Of a DNA stretch of 64,000 nucleotides, positions 31,501 to 43,790 are shown one piece after another. Position numbers and translations under genes: made by a program. How positions within the stretch are numbered: the first letter of the stretch is position 1; the number at the start of each line of letters is the position of its first letter. Origin of the DNA: Adiantum capillus-veneris (taxonomy: Eukaryota; Streptophyta; Polypodiopsida; Polypodiales; Pteridaceae); the NCBI GenBank assembly GCA_014529385.2, contig CM043964.1:103756587-103820586 (forward strand). Direction: 5' to 3'. The notes below the pieces were generated by a model, which saw only the letters and a program-made list of their open reading frames with translations, did no database searches and was not told where the DNA came from.

Positions 31501-34500
31501 TCCAACCTACTATTGATTTTGTTATGGAGGTTTAAGTCCAAGGTGGTTTAAAGGTCCACCACCTATCTAAGCTAGCTCTATTGAAAAAATATATCTCTAT
31601 TGTTTGAAGGTCAATTTTTGAATGGAGTGTAGCTACTATGTTTACTACCATGGATGGTTTGGTGCAGATGTCCACCACTTGTCCTACTTTCCATTGTGTT
31701 CTACAGGTCTTAGCCTAGGTTCGTTTGAAGGTCCACCACCTACCCAAGGTAGATCTATTGAACAAAGATAGCTATATTGTTTCAAAGTAAGTGTGTGAAT
31801 GGAGTGTAGCTACTTTGTTTACTACCACGGTTGGTTTGGAGCAAAGGTCCACCACTTGTCCAACCTACTACCCATTTTGTTATGGAGGTTTTAGCCCAAG
31901 ATTGTTTGAAGGTCCACCACCTGTCCAAGATAGCTTCTTTGAAAGAAGCTATCTCTATTGTTTGAAGGTCAATGTATGAATGGAGTGTAGATACTTTTTT
32001 TACTACCATGGATGGTTTGGGACAGAGGTCCACCACTTGTCCAACCTACTATCTATTGTGTTATGGAGGTTTTAGCCCAAGGTTGTTTGAAGGTCACCAC
32101 CTATCCAAGCTAGCTCTATTGAATAGTCCTATCTCTAGTTTCATCACATGAATGGTTTGGGGTAGAGGTCCACCACTTGTCCAACATACTATCCATTGTG
32201 TTATGGAGGTTTTAGCACAAGATTGTTTGTAGGTACACCACCTGTTCAAGCTAGCTCCATTGAAATAAGTTATCCCTATTGTTTCAATGTCAATGTGTAA
32301 ATGGAGTGTAGCTACTTTGTTTATTAACCAGAATGGTTTGGGGAAGAGGTCCACCACTTGTCCAACCTACTATCCATTGTGTCATGGAGGCTTTAGCACA
32401 AGGTGGTCTCAAGCTAGCTCTATTGAAAGAAGCTATCTCTATTATTTGAAGGTCAATGTGTGAACGGAGTGTAACTACTATGTTTATTACCATGGATAGT
32501 TTGGGGTAGAGGTCCGCCACTTTACCAACTACTATCCATTGTGCTATGGAGGTTTTAGCCCAGGGTGGTGTGAAGGTGGCCCTCCTGTTCAAGTTAGCTT
32601 TATTATTTCAAGGTCAATGTGTGAATGGAGTGTAAATACTATCTCTATTACCATGGATGGTTTGGGACATAGGTCCACCACTTGTCCAGCCTACTATCCC
32701 TTGTGTTATGGTGGGTTTAGCCCAAGGTGGTTTGCAGGTCCACCACCTGTCCAAGCTAGCACTATTCAATAGTCCTATCTCTATTTTTTGAAGATCAATG
32801 CCTGAATGGAGTGTAGATACCATGTTTACTACCATGGCTAGTCTGGGGTAGAGGTTCACCACTTGTCCAACCTACTATCCCTTGTGTTATAAAGTTTTTA
32901 GCCCAAGGTGGTTTGAAGGTCCACCACCTGTCCAAGCTATCCCTATTGAAACAAGCTATCTCTATTGTTTGAAGGTCAATGTGTGCATGGAGTGTATCTA
33001 CTATGTGTGCTACCATGGATGGTTTAGGGTAGAGGTCCACCACTTGTCCAACCTATTATCCATTGTGTTAAGGAGTTTTTAGCCCTAGGTGGTTTGAAGG
33101 TCAGTCTGTGAATGGATTGTAACTAATATGTTTACTACCATGGATGGTTTGAGATAGAGGTCCACAACTTGTCCAACCTACTAACCATTTTTTTAAGGAG
33201 GTTTTAGCCTAAGATGGTTTCAAGGTCCACCACCTGTCCAAGCTAGCTCTATTGAATAGTCATATCTCTAGTATGATCATGTTCATGGTTTGGGGTAGAG
33301 GTCCAACACTTTTCCAACCTACTATCCATTGTGTTATTGAGGTTTTAGCCCAAGGTGGTTTGAAGGTTCGCCACCTGTCCAAGTTTGATCTATTGAAAGA
33401 AGCTATCTCTTTTGTTTGAAGATCAATGTGTGCATGGAGTGTAGCTACTATGTTTACTACCATGGAGGTTTTGGGACAGAGGTCCATCACTTGTCCAACC
33501 TACTAACCATTGTGTTATGGAGGTTTTAGCCCAAGGTGGTTTGAAGGTCCACCACCTGTCAAATCTAGCTCTATTTCATAATCTTATCTCTACTCTAATA
33601 GCGTGGATGGTCCTGGGTAGAGGTCAATCACTTGCCCAATTTACTATTTCTTGTGTTATAAAGGTTTTAGCCCAAGGTGGTTTGAAGGTCCACCACCTCT
33701 CCAAGCTAGATGTATTGAAAGAATCTATCTCTATTCTTTGAAGGTCATGTCCAAGCTAGATCTATTGAAAGCATCTATCTCTATTGTTTGAAGGTCAATG
33801 TGTGAATGGAGTGTCTAATATGTTTACTACCAAGGATGGTTTGGGATAGAGGTTCACCACTTGTCCAACCTACTAACCATTGTGTTATGCAGGTTTTAAG
33901 CCAAGGTTGTTTGAAGGTCCACCACCTGTCCAAGCTAGCTCTATTAAAAGAAGCTATCTCTATTGTATTGTTTGAAGGTCAATGTGTGAATGGAGTGTCT
34001 AATATGTTTACTACCAAGGATGGTTTGGGATAGAGGTTCACCACTTGGCCAACCTACTAACCATTGTGTTATGCAGGTTTTAAGCCAAGGTTGTTTGAAG
34101 GTCCACCACCTGTCCAAGCTAGCTCTATTAAAAGAAGCTATCTCTATTGTTTGAAGGTGAATGTGTGAATGGAGTGTAACTACTATGTTTAGTACCATGG
34201 ATGGTTTGGGTAATGGACCATCACCTATCCAACCTACTAACCATTGCATTATGCAGGTTATAGCCCTATGTGGCTTGAACGTCAACCACATGTCCAAGCT
34301 CCCTCTATTGAATAATCATATCTCTACTCTGATAGCGTGGATGGTTTCGGTTAGAGATCCAACATTTGTCCAACCTACTATCCATTGTGTTATGGAGGTT
34401 TTAGCCCAAGGCGGTTTGAAGGTCCATAACCTACCCAAGCTAGATCTATTGAAAGAAGCTATCTATATTGTTTGAAGGTCAATGTGTGAATGGAGTGTAG

Positions 34501-34623
34501 CTACTATGTTTACTACCATGGATAGTTTGGGGTAAAGATCCACCACTTGTCCAACCTACTATCCATTGTGTTATGGAGGTTTAAGTCCAAGGTGGTTTGA
34601 AGGTCCACCACCTGTCTAAGCTA
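28530..34623. repeat. Large satellite array, monomers of about 181 and 141 bp (left block)
   Basis: Roughly 35 diverged monomers. The landmark CCTACTA recurs at, for example, 28961, 29142, 29323, 29464, 29645, 29826, 30051 and 30232, giving steps of 181, 181, 141, 181, 181, 225 and 181. Each monomer holds two related phrases, GGTCCACCACTTGTCCAACC and GGTCCACCACCTGTCCAAGC, so it looks like an old dimer. The short form ends in TGAATAGTCCTATCTCTA, while the long form contains a GTGTGAATGGAGTGTAGCTA block. Short frames in it have no coding pattern. It breaks off inside a monomer at 34623 and resumes at 45966. Confidence 0.93.
34615..34623. other. 9-bp target-site duplication (TCTAAGCTA), left copy
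   Basis: Identical 9-mer at 45966-45974. Joining the two flanks with one copy removed restores a normal satellite monomer across the site. Confidence 0.75.
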
Positions 34624-35245
34624 GGGTCATATCATTTAACGAGCAGGTAATGAGCAGAAAAAATCGAGCAAGGGAAAAATCGAGTATAATCTAAACTTTT
34701 AATGGTGAGATTTGCCCTCAATATTGTTGATCTAAAATAAACTATATGAATTAGTGACTCGTGAGCTCAATTTAAAGATTGAGGGGTGCACTATGTAATC
34801 AAGTTAATGTATAACCTGAGTTCGAAAGGAGGGGGTTTAAAATGCAAAAATTTTAGGTAATTTAACAGAGATACATTAAAATAAGGATATTTTATTCAAT
34901 TTTGGAAAAAATCCTAGAATAAGGGGTCGTTTTATTCATTCAAACGTGTTAAAAGAGGGATTTTTTAATACCCCATGAACGCACGCTATATAGCGGGTAC
35001 TTAGTGGTAAACCTCCCGAGATTTAAAGCATCCTATGATCACAATTGATGTGGGTTAAAACTTTGACTTCATGTTTTAGGATTAATAATTGAATTGTCTT
35101 ATTGTTGTTTACCCTCCTCTAATTCATGAAAGAAAGCGACGTCTCTTGTACCTACCGATCCCAATAAGTAATGTAATATTTCTATTTCTTCATGTTTTTT
35201 ACGTCAATCAAACCTATATTGTGTCCTCTTTGATAATAAATCAAT

Positions 35246-35246
<1 letters not shown>

Positions 35247-35289
<43 letters not shown>

Positions 35290-35296
35290 CCTCCCA
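35247..35296. repeat. (CT)n microsatellite
   Basis: CT run with a few CCTC interruptions. Confidence 0.9.
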
Positions 35297-36922
35297 AACC
35301 AAAAAACTCAAACATAGAGAGCTTCCTTTGATTGTGGGTACCATATTTGTGTTTGGATATAGAGAGTCAAATTTGTTCTTTGTGATCACATTCTTTATTT
35401 GCTCTGCAGGCATAATGTCATCGTATCTCTATGAAACAATTTTTGGAGATGGAGCTTTCTTTGCATATATGGAACCAAACAAGTTACAAAAATTGCTAGA
35501 GTATCCACTTAAGGAAATTCTCAATTCTTTATATGGAATCTCCACAAGATACTCCACCCACTCTCCATTTCAAAGGATACACAAAACCACTCACAATTTC
35601 AACTTTCATTATTTGAACTCATCACGTTGAAGCAACGAGGGTCAAGCTAAACCACTAGGCTACAAGTCTATGGTGGCTTTAAACATATATATAAGAAAAA
35701 AGACTCACCCGCGTCCCCCTCTCCCTTTCCTTTCTTCTGATCCCTCACCCTTCCCTTTTACTTTCCTTCCTCTCCCCAGTAGTTAAACGAAAATAACATT
35801 TTTACCTTTTAAGTTTAATTGGACATCAAAGGAGAACTTTCATTCCAACTCAAACTCCCCTTTCACTTTCGAGTGCCCAAGGGATCTCTTTAATAGATTC
35901 CATCGAATGAAAATATTGGTACTATCTACTTGCATAGGTTTCTTTCGAATAATCTTCAATTGGGCATCAGTGAGTTATGGAGCCTTTTTGTAAATGGAAA
36001 GTGTAGGAAACCCAAGGCCTCTTAGTTTTCTATTTTTATACACCGTATTAGAGGTCTACCACGTGGGCCATATAATAGCAATATGCACTTTTTTTTTCCT
36101 TTTTTCTTTTTGCAAAACCCACAATTTGTGAGTGGGTATATTATATAATCATCAAAAAATTTACAACACTAGACCTGCTCACCCGAGCCAGGCCACCATC
36201 CCCACCAAGGTAGAGAATCACACCAAACATCAAGTAGGTCAGCTATATAGAGGAGCCAGGCCATCACAACAAGGCCAAGAATGTCTACTAGGCAAAGGGA
36301 AAAAAGGAGAGCTTACTATTGCAAAAGGGTGGAGTCCGAGCCTCCATAGCGAAAGGGTGATAAGGGTGACACCATGAGACTCCGGCTACCACCTGAAGCA
36401 ATCATGCTCCCAACCGCTAGTGAAGAACCTGCCAGAACCAATAGATTGAGTACCAATAGCAACATGCACTTCTAATGTGGAAGGCCATAGAATATTAAGT
36501 GTATGACTCCATAGTGTATATTTTTGTTTGTCTTTTCTTTTTTAAATCTTGAGATTCAAATGAATAAGTATATTTTTTTCTCAAGTTGCTACCAGTTACT
36601 TTTGCTTGGCTTGAATCTGAGTAGTTTCATACATAGTGTATATTTTCGTTTGGCTTTTGATTTTTAAATCTTGAGATTCAAATGATTAATTATATTTTCT
36701 TCTCAAGTTGCTACCTGTTACTTTCGCTTCTGAGTAGTTTCAACTAAAAGTTGTGCATCTTCTTTGTGGGGGGTTCAACATTCCCTTAATTGCACTAGGC
36801 AAGATGTGCTAGCTTGGATGTATGTTAGATAGGAACTTACGTGTGGATTGAAATCTAACTGCAAATTCAAAGGCTAGATAAAATAAAGCTTACTAGTGTA
36901 CAATATACCCTATAAAATAAAT

Positions 36923-36976
<54 letters not shown>
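36923..36976. repeat. (CT)n microsatellite
   Basis: About 27 uninterrupted CT units ending at CTCGAGG. Confidence 0.92.
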
Positions 36977-36977
<1 letters not shown>

Positions 36978-37779
36978 AGGTTGTTGGATCCTGCTATGAC
37001 GTAGGATCTCCCTTGAGTATGTAGGATAGACTTTATGTAGTTAATTTTTGAAGAAATTAGTAAGTTTTCCAAGCATGACTTGCTCGTCCAAGATGAAATT
37101 CCAATGCCACGTATCTCCCATCTTGCATGACGTGTTCAAGAAACGTGTGCCTCAGCTTAGCCTTGAGGTAGCTGGAAATGAAGATTAGCCAATTGCAAAC
37201 AATGGTAAACTTAGGGGAAAAAGACTGGAAAATGTACAAGAAAATAGTTCAAGAATCCTACAAATTTAGAAATTTCTAATAGTATTTCCGGTTTGCATCT
37301 TTACAAGGGGAGGAAACCTGGTCACTTAGGAAAAGAGATTTTCCCAAACACTATCTTGGTGAAAGAGTGGATGGCCTACAAAAAAAAAAAGAGACTTAGA
37401 TCAAGTGAAGGTGAAAAGCATGGGTCCAATGACCAACCATATATCCTCTTCATAGACCCCATGGATAAGTCTTGATTTGAAATGCTGAACGTCTTAATCA
37501 GGGCTTATCACACATCCTTGACCTTGGTGTCTATTTGGAAACACTTCATCTTTAATGCAAAGCCAGATCGAGCAAGACTTCAATATGCTAGTATGGAGCC
37601 GGCCACAAGGATTGGTGACGAGTATCTTTCAACATTAGGCTAGGAGGCCATCTTTCGCTCGTGCACAACGTAATGGGAGCATAACTCGTTTCGCTTTCTC
37701 TCCTAATTTCGTCCTGCAATATATATATATATTTCTTGTGCTAGCGAGAAGCGTCTTCTACTCCATTCGCCGCCTTGCT

Positions 37780-38238
37780 TCGAGCTCCTACCGTAAAGAA
37801 AAGATCATGACCGTACTCCTGTGACTTGTGTTTCGAAATGCAAATGAAAAGTCTGCGTCACCGTACCTCTCGTTGTTGCATGATTGAGTTTATAACCTGC
37901 AGGTGAATATCGTACCAATAGTTGATTGAGTTTATAACCTGCAGGTGAATACCGTACCAAATGTTGATCATCCATTCGCCACCTTGCTCTGTGCTCCTAC
38001 TTTAATAAGCATCAAAGTTCATCGACCTAATCTGACTTGCGTTTCCAAACGCAAGAGTTTATATGCTGGTGAAGAGCTCCGGTCGCACCTCTCCTCGTTG
38101 CGTTTCGAAACACTTGAGCTTAGACCTTGGTGAATTCCATACCTATTGATGATCATCCATTCACCTACCTTGCTCAAGGTATAAGCTCATCCATTCACCG
38201 CCTTGAGCTTATACCTCACACCACCTTGAGCTTATACC
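37780..38238. repeat. Hairpin-bearing repeat block, left part
   Basis: Diverged repeats of roughly 190 bp with recurring phrases GATCATCCATTC(A/G)CC, CTTGCGTTTCCAAACGCAAG and GGTGAATACC. The block continues at 43324-43790 on the other side of the nested copia. Perfect inverted repeat at 38036-38055. Confidence 0.65.
38234..38238. other. 5-bp target-site duplication (ATACC), left copy
   Basis: Matches ATACC at 43324-43328, just beyond the other LTR. Confidence 0.85.
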
Positions 38239-38439
38239 TGTAGACAGCTACTGTATAGAACACAAAGGGAGAGAGAGAGAGAGTACACAGACAGTAACAC
38301 CAGAAGCAGGTACGAACGGTTATGTTTTATTAAGGTGCACGTTGGTTCATATGTACAATAGACGACCCCTCGGTCATCATGTGACGATTCACATTTATAA
38401 TTGTTAATCTGAAGTTACGTATTTGTTTATTTGCCAATA
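38239..38439 (-). repeat. 3' LTR of minus-strand copia
   Basis: Identical to 43123-43323 except one A/T difference in GAAGC(A/T)GGTACG. Contains a short GA tract. Confidence 0.95.
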
Positions 38440-38459
38440 CCCCCCCATAAACAAATATG

Positions 38460-41400
38460 TTAGCTGTCTCCAAACTCCATTCCGATTGTCTCTACACACT
38501 TGAACAGTTGCACAGAGCTCAAGCTTTTAGTGAACATGTCAGCAGCATTATCTTTAGAAGGCTTGTATAGTAGAGCTATCTTTCGAGCTTCAACCTGTTC
38601 TCGCACAAAATGATTAGCAATATCAATGTGTTTAAGCTTGTCTGATTGCCTTGCCTTTTTAGATGACTCTATGGCAGACATAGAATCTGAATATAAAACC
38701 ATAGGAAGGTGAACATTAAAACCAAGTTCAATTAGGAGATTGTTGATCCATAAAGCTTCTTTTGTAGCTTCAGATGCTGCTTTATACTCTGACTCAGTGC
38801 TTGAGAGAGAGATGGTTGCTTGCCGTTTACTTCTCCATGATATGGCGCCTCCTGAAAGGGTGAAATCAAAACCACCAACCGAATGCCGTGATTTCTGATC
38901 TGTGGCCCAGTCAGCATCTGTGTAACCAATAACTTGAAGACCACCTGTTGTATTTTCCCTTCGAAAGATAATACCCATATTTCGTGTAGTATTAATGTAT
39001 TCAAGTAGGCGGTTAGCTAGTACTAGGTGCTCATGTCGTGGAGAATGCATATACCGTGAAAGCATACAAGCAGCAAAAGCTAAATCAGGGCGAGTGCATG
39101 AGACTAGATAGCGTATACTACCTAGAATGCTGCGATATAAATTAGCAAGTGGATCATGCTTCCATAATATTGTATTAGTCTCTAGCAATGTATATTTTTC
39201 ATATCGCATCAATGGTAGTGGTGTCCAGCAAAGCTTGTGCAAATTAGTATTAAACTTCTTTACAATGCCTTCTGCGAATTTTGCTTGAGTGAGATGCAGT
39301 GTGCGTGTTGGGCGATGCCTAAGTATTTGCATGCCTAGAATATAACTCAATTCCCCCCCATCACTCATGCGAAATGTAGCAGTCAATTCTGATTTTATTT
39401 GTTGTAGCAAAGGGATAGATGTTGCTAACAAGAAGATGTCATCCACATAGAGAGCCAAGATGACAAACTGGGATCCACGCCGTCGAATGTAGACTGAAAC
39501 ATCAGTTTGGAGCCGCCGAAAGTGAATGGATTGCATAAAGGAGTGAAATCGTGCATTCCATTGGCGAGGAGATTGCTTTAGGCCATACAAGGCACGAAGG
39601 AGTAGGCAAACATACTCAGAATAGTCCGGATGGACAAAGTAGGGAGCTTGAACCATATATATTGCTTCTTCTAGTTCACCATTTAGAAAGGCTGTTTCAA
39701 CATCCATTTGGTGCATTTCCAAGTCATACTGGACTCCAACAGCCAATAGAGTTCGCAAAGATGCGAGACGAAGTGTAGGAGAGAAGGTCTCAAAGTAGTC
39801 CACGCCAGGTTCTTGAGAGAAACCGCGAGCAACAAGGCGTGCTTTATAGCGCTCAATTGAGCCATCAGGACGATATTTACGCCGAAGAAGCCACTTACAA
39901 GTAATGGGTTTGCGATTCCGTGGAAGTGGAACCAATACCCATGTATTGTTATGTCGGAGAGAGGCCATCTCAGCCTCCATGGCAGCACGCCAAAGGTGAG
40001 CATCACGTGAGCCAAGAGCAGCAGCAACACTAATAGTGCCATCAAGAGGAAGAGCATAATCATCGGGTTCTGAAGGAAGACTAGAGGGCTCAGCCAGAGC
40101 AACATTAAGGCGACCAAGTATATCAGACAAACTGCGAGTCTTTGCTGGAGGAGACTCAGTGGAGGTGGTAGAGGTTGAGGGAGAACTTCCCACACCTCGA
40201 GCATAATGGTTAACTCATGAAGAGCTGGGGTTATTGGAAGGTTGAAACACAGGGCTTTCATAAAGAAGGCGGGTGAAGGGGTTGCGAGGAACTCTCGCGG
40301 TGGTGGTATGATGGACTAGGTGAGATTTATGATGCAAGGGAGCAACAGGACTAGAATTTAACATGTGAGATGTGTGTGTGATGGGACTAGATGGTGTGAG
40401 TAGGCTTGCGGTAGGAGACAAGAGAACAGGGGAGACCACTTCGCGAGGAGATGGTGTGACAGGTTGTGGACCAACAGGAGGAGCCAAAGGAGGTGGAGGA
40501 GGTGGAGGAGGTGGAGGAGCAGCAGGTGCAGCAGGAGCATTAGGTGTATTGCTGGTCATCATTTCAAGAACTTCCCAAGAAGGGCCAGAACCTGCCGTAG
40601 TGTTGGAAGAAGCTGAAATATTTGCAGAAATGGAGCTCGAGGAAGGCTCAGTAGTAGAGGAAGGAGTCGCGATCAGCGCATGCTCTTGAAAGAAGAGATC
40701 ACGACTAAAGGAGAAGGTACGAGTCGTAGGATGATAGACCCGATATCCTTTGATTCCAGAACGATCACCATAGCCAACGAGAATTCCTCTCTTGGCATGA
40801 GAAGAGAGCTTATCACGCTTGTCTGCTGGGATGAGAGTATAGCAAGGTGACCCAAATATGCGTAGATGCGAGATATTGGGTTTCTCGCCAGCCCATAGTT
40901 CATAAGGAGTTTTGTTTGGAAGAGTGTGTGTAGGCAGCCGATTTTGTATATAGCAAGCTGTAGCAGCAGCTTCTTCCCAAAAGGATTGGGAGACACCAGC
41001 AGTGAGGATCATGGCACGCACCGCATTCAGCAAGGTGCGATTTTTTCGTTCAGCCACGCCGTTTTGTTGAGGAGAGTAGGGCACCGTAAGCTGATGAAAG
41101 ATGCCCTCTTGCATACAATAGTCCTTGAAAGCATTGGAAACATACTCACCGCCATTATCTGTGCGGAGATTACGAAGGGACTTATTTAATTGGCGTTCCA
41201 CAAATGTCTTGTAGTGCTGAAAATGAGTAAGCACTTCAGATTTCTGCTTGAGGAAGTACAGCACCGTGTACTTCGACCAATCATCAATAAAAGTAAGGAT
41301 GTATGAAGAGCCTGTAAGAGAGATTGTAGGCATAGGGCCACACAGATCTGAGTGGACCAGCTCCAAGAGGTCTTTGGTCTTACTTGTGGACCTTGGGAAT

Positions 41401-43019
41401 TTGGTCTGTGTCATCTTGCCAAAGATGCATGCTTCGCATAAAGAAATGCGGCTCAAGGTAGGTGTAAACCCTGTAACCATCCCATGAGTCTGGATAGTAC
41501 GCATCGCTTGGACATGAGGATGTCCCAAGCGGTAATGCCACAATAAGGTCTCCTCATCCTGAGAGCCATGGGCTGAATAAGCTTCCATGCTTGGCGGTAT
41601 CACCTCAAGGCCAAGAGGGTATAACTTGCCCCGTTTGGAACAGATTAAGTTTGTTGGAACACCAGAACTACAAGGCATCTTGATGACACAATAATTATAT
41701 TGGAACTCCACACTAGTACCATGGCTGGTCAGCTCATTAATCGAGAGAAGGTTCTTTGTTAAGCCGGGAACATAATAGATGTCAGGGACCATAGTAGTGG
41801 TGCCATTTGGTAGCCTCAAATGGAGGGATCCTTTTCCGGCAGCGTTATAGAGAGCGTCATCACCAAGTCGAACCTCCAATGAAGAGGTGACAGGTTGGTA
41901 ATCATGCAGCCAGGCTTGTGTTCCTGTCATATGATGTGTAGCACCAGTATCAAGGTACCAGTCCTCAGCATGAGAAGTGGAAGTGGAAATGGCAGCATAG
42001 AGATGCATTGTGTTTACATCTTCACTCAGGTCATCAGTCCCATAGGCTATGTTTGCATTCATCCGAGTGTTGGAAGAGCGAAGTTGACGCCTCTTTGTGC
42101 GGCATTGACGCTCTGTATGATCTCTACGATGACAAAAATTACATGTGGGTACAACTAAAGCAGAGGTGGAAGATCTAAAACTGTTACGAAAGCGAGGAGT
42201 GTAAGGTGTTTGACTAAAGGTTGGTCCTGATTGTCTAGAGAAGGAAGATCCTGGATTTGAACTAGATTGCCTAAGCAAGTGAGATTGACGGGATAGAAAT
42301 TGTCTAGGTCGGAAACGAGTGTGTGTTCTAGAACCTCCTGCAAGCATAGCTAGGGGAGTGGTGGAAGATGTGCTGGAAGGTGTCAACAGTGTATTGGTCC
42401 GCCGATTTCGAATTTGATCTTCCTTTCTTATATTAGCCAGCAGAGTTATTAGCTTCAAATTAGGTGTATTAGAATGTTGAGAAACGAAACACTGCCATGA
42501 ATCAGGTAAAGCATTCAACAGCACATTTACTTGAACCTCCTCGGGGAGGGTGAGTCCAGCAATTAAAAGGTTGTCATTCGCAGCCTGCCATGCTTCAAGA
42601 AAAGCCTCAGTCGTGGCATAGGATTCCATTTGGATCTCATTCAGTTGCTTGTGCAGGAGAACTCGGGATACGACATTTGTCTGTTGGTACTGTGTCTTCA
42701 AAAATGTCCACATCTCCTCAGCAGTTTCCAACGTTCTAACCAATTGGAGTTGGCGATCACCAAGATGCAGCACAATTTCTGTTTGGGCTTCGAGGTCTTT
42801 CTTTTTCCAGGCTGCAATTTCATCCGCAGTAGGTGGTGCTGCACCAGCAGCAACAGGTTGTTGTGCAGGGTCAGGTTCAGCACCATTTGTTACACCCCAG
42901 TTTCCAGCCTTTTCCAGGACCATCTTTATTCTAAGGCTCCAGGGAAGGTAATTCGAGCCCTGAAGCTTTTCGATCTAGTAGAATTTGGACACGGTGGATG
43001 AAGTGCTCGCTGCATCCAT
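38460..43019 (-). pseudogene. Ty1/copia gag-pol polyprotein with two in-frame stops
   Basis: One frame runs from ATG at 43019 (MDAAS) to 38460, about 1520 codons. It is interrupted by TAG at 42975-42977 (codon 15) and TGA at 40215-40217, between integrase and reverse transcriptase. A downstream ATG at 42923 could bypass the first stop but would lose the gag N-terminus. Gag has LHLGD and a CNFCHRRDHTERQC knuckle (about 42095-42140). Protease YLDTGATHH is canonical. Integrase shows DLCGPMP, TDNGGEY and QNGVAERKNR. A proline-rich linker with ten consecutive Pro follows at about 40485-40515. Reverse transcriptase has KWLLRRKY, MDVETAFLNG and YVDD. RNase H has YTDADWA and STESEY. All catalytic boxes look intact. 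Confidence 0.93.
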
Positions 43020-43110
43020 GCTTCTTGATGAGTCCGGATCAAACCAAGAATCAGAGCGTGCAGGGAGAAGCGTGAGGGCGCTAGTACTCTAGAGGATTAG
43101 TAGTTGTCAG

Positions 43111-43122
43111 CGAATGATACCA
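43111..43122 (-). other. Primer binding site of minus-strand copia
   Basis: The minus strand reads TGGTATCATTCG directly abutting the LTR. The first eight bases match the initiator-Met form; the rest diverge. Confidence 0.7.
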
Positions 43123-43323
43123 TGTAGACAGCTACTGTATAGAACACAAAGGGAGAGAGAGAGAGAGTACACAGACAGTAACACCAGAAGCTGGTACGAA
43201 CGGTTATGTTTTATTAAGGTGCACGTTGGTTCATATGTACAATAGACGACCCCTCGGTCATCATGTGACGATTCACATTTATAATTGTTAATCTGAAGTT
43301 ACGTATTTGTTTATTTGCCAATA
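43123..43323 (-). repeat. 5' LTR of minus-strand copia
   Basis: Promoter-side LTR. It is immediately followed on the minus strand by the primer site. Confidence 0.95.
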
Positions 43324-43790
43324 ATACCTAGGTGAATACCATACCTATTGCTGATCATCCATTCACCTACCTTGCTCTATGGTCCTACTGTAAGAATTCT
43401 CAAGTCCATTGCCGTACTACTTTGACTTGCGTTTCCAAACGCAAGAGTTTAGACGTTGGTGAGGAGCCCGGGTGACCACACCTCTCCTTGTTACATTTCG
43501 AAATGCTTGAGTTTCATACCTTGGTGAATATGCTTGTTCTATTGCAAAACTTAGCTTTAATTCCTATTGTTTGTTGCATTGAAGGATCTACTGTGACAAG
43601 CCTCAAGTGCATCACCGTACTGTTGTGACTTGCATTTCCAAATGCAAGAGTTTTTATGCTGGTGAAGAGCCTTTGGTCACCACACTTCTCCTTCTTGCGT
43701 TTTGAAAATCCTTGAGTCCAGACCTTTGTGAATCTCCTTGTTCCGTTTCAAAACGTAGCTATGAATCCTATTGTTTGTTGCAATGAGCGT
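43324..43790. repeat. Hairpin-bearing repeat block, right part
   Basis: Continuation of 37780-38238. Perfect 9-bp-arm inverted repeats at 43426-43445 (CTTGCGTTT-CC-AAACGCAAG) and 43629-43648 (CTTGCATTT-CC-AAATGCAAG). A looser relative lies near 43493-43510. Confidence 0.65.

Larger units (their letters stand above)
34624..37749. other. Left interior of the MULE-like insertion; no gene recognised
   Basis: Contains two CT microsatellites and AT-rich sequence. The frames at 35089-35331 and 35328-35630 have no recognisable domain, and the first includes a translated CT tract. Confidence 0.45.
38239..43323 (-). mobile_element. Ty1/copia retrotransposon, young, two nonsense codons
   Basis: 201-bp LTRs at 38239-38439 and 43123-43323 differ at one position. 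A perfect 5-bp ATACC target duplication flanks it. On the minus strand the LTR begins TATTGGC and ends CTGTCTACA, so its termini are TA...CA rather than TG...CA. TACA is one of the known non-canonical termini of plant LTR elements. The primer site touches the upper LTR (43111-43122), and the polypurine tract TTTATGGGGGGG touches the lower one (38440-38450). The gag-pol frame has two stops and no frameshift. Confidence 0.95.

Noticed and set aside
28826-34475. Dozens of 60-150 codon frames on both strands
   Set aside because: They follow the satellite monomers, occur on both strands and encode no domain.
36158-36377. Possible small gene at 36132-36377
   Set aside because: No start context, domain or repeat partner; composition is not distinctive.
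40372-40689. Plus-strand frame with a glycine run
   Set aside because: Antisense shadow of the proline-rich linker of the minus-strand copia polyprotein.
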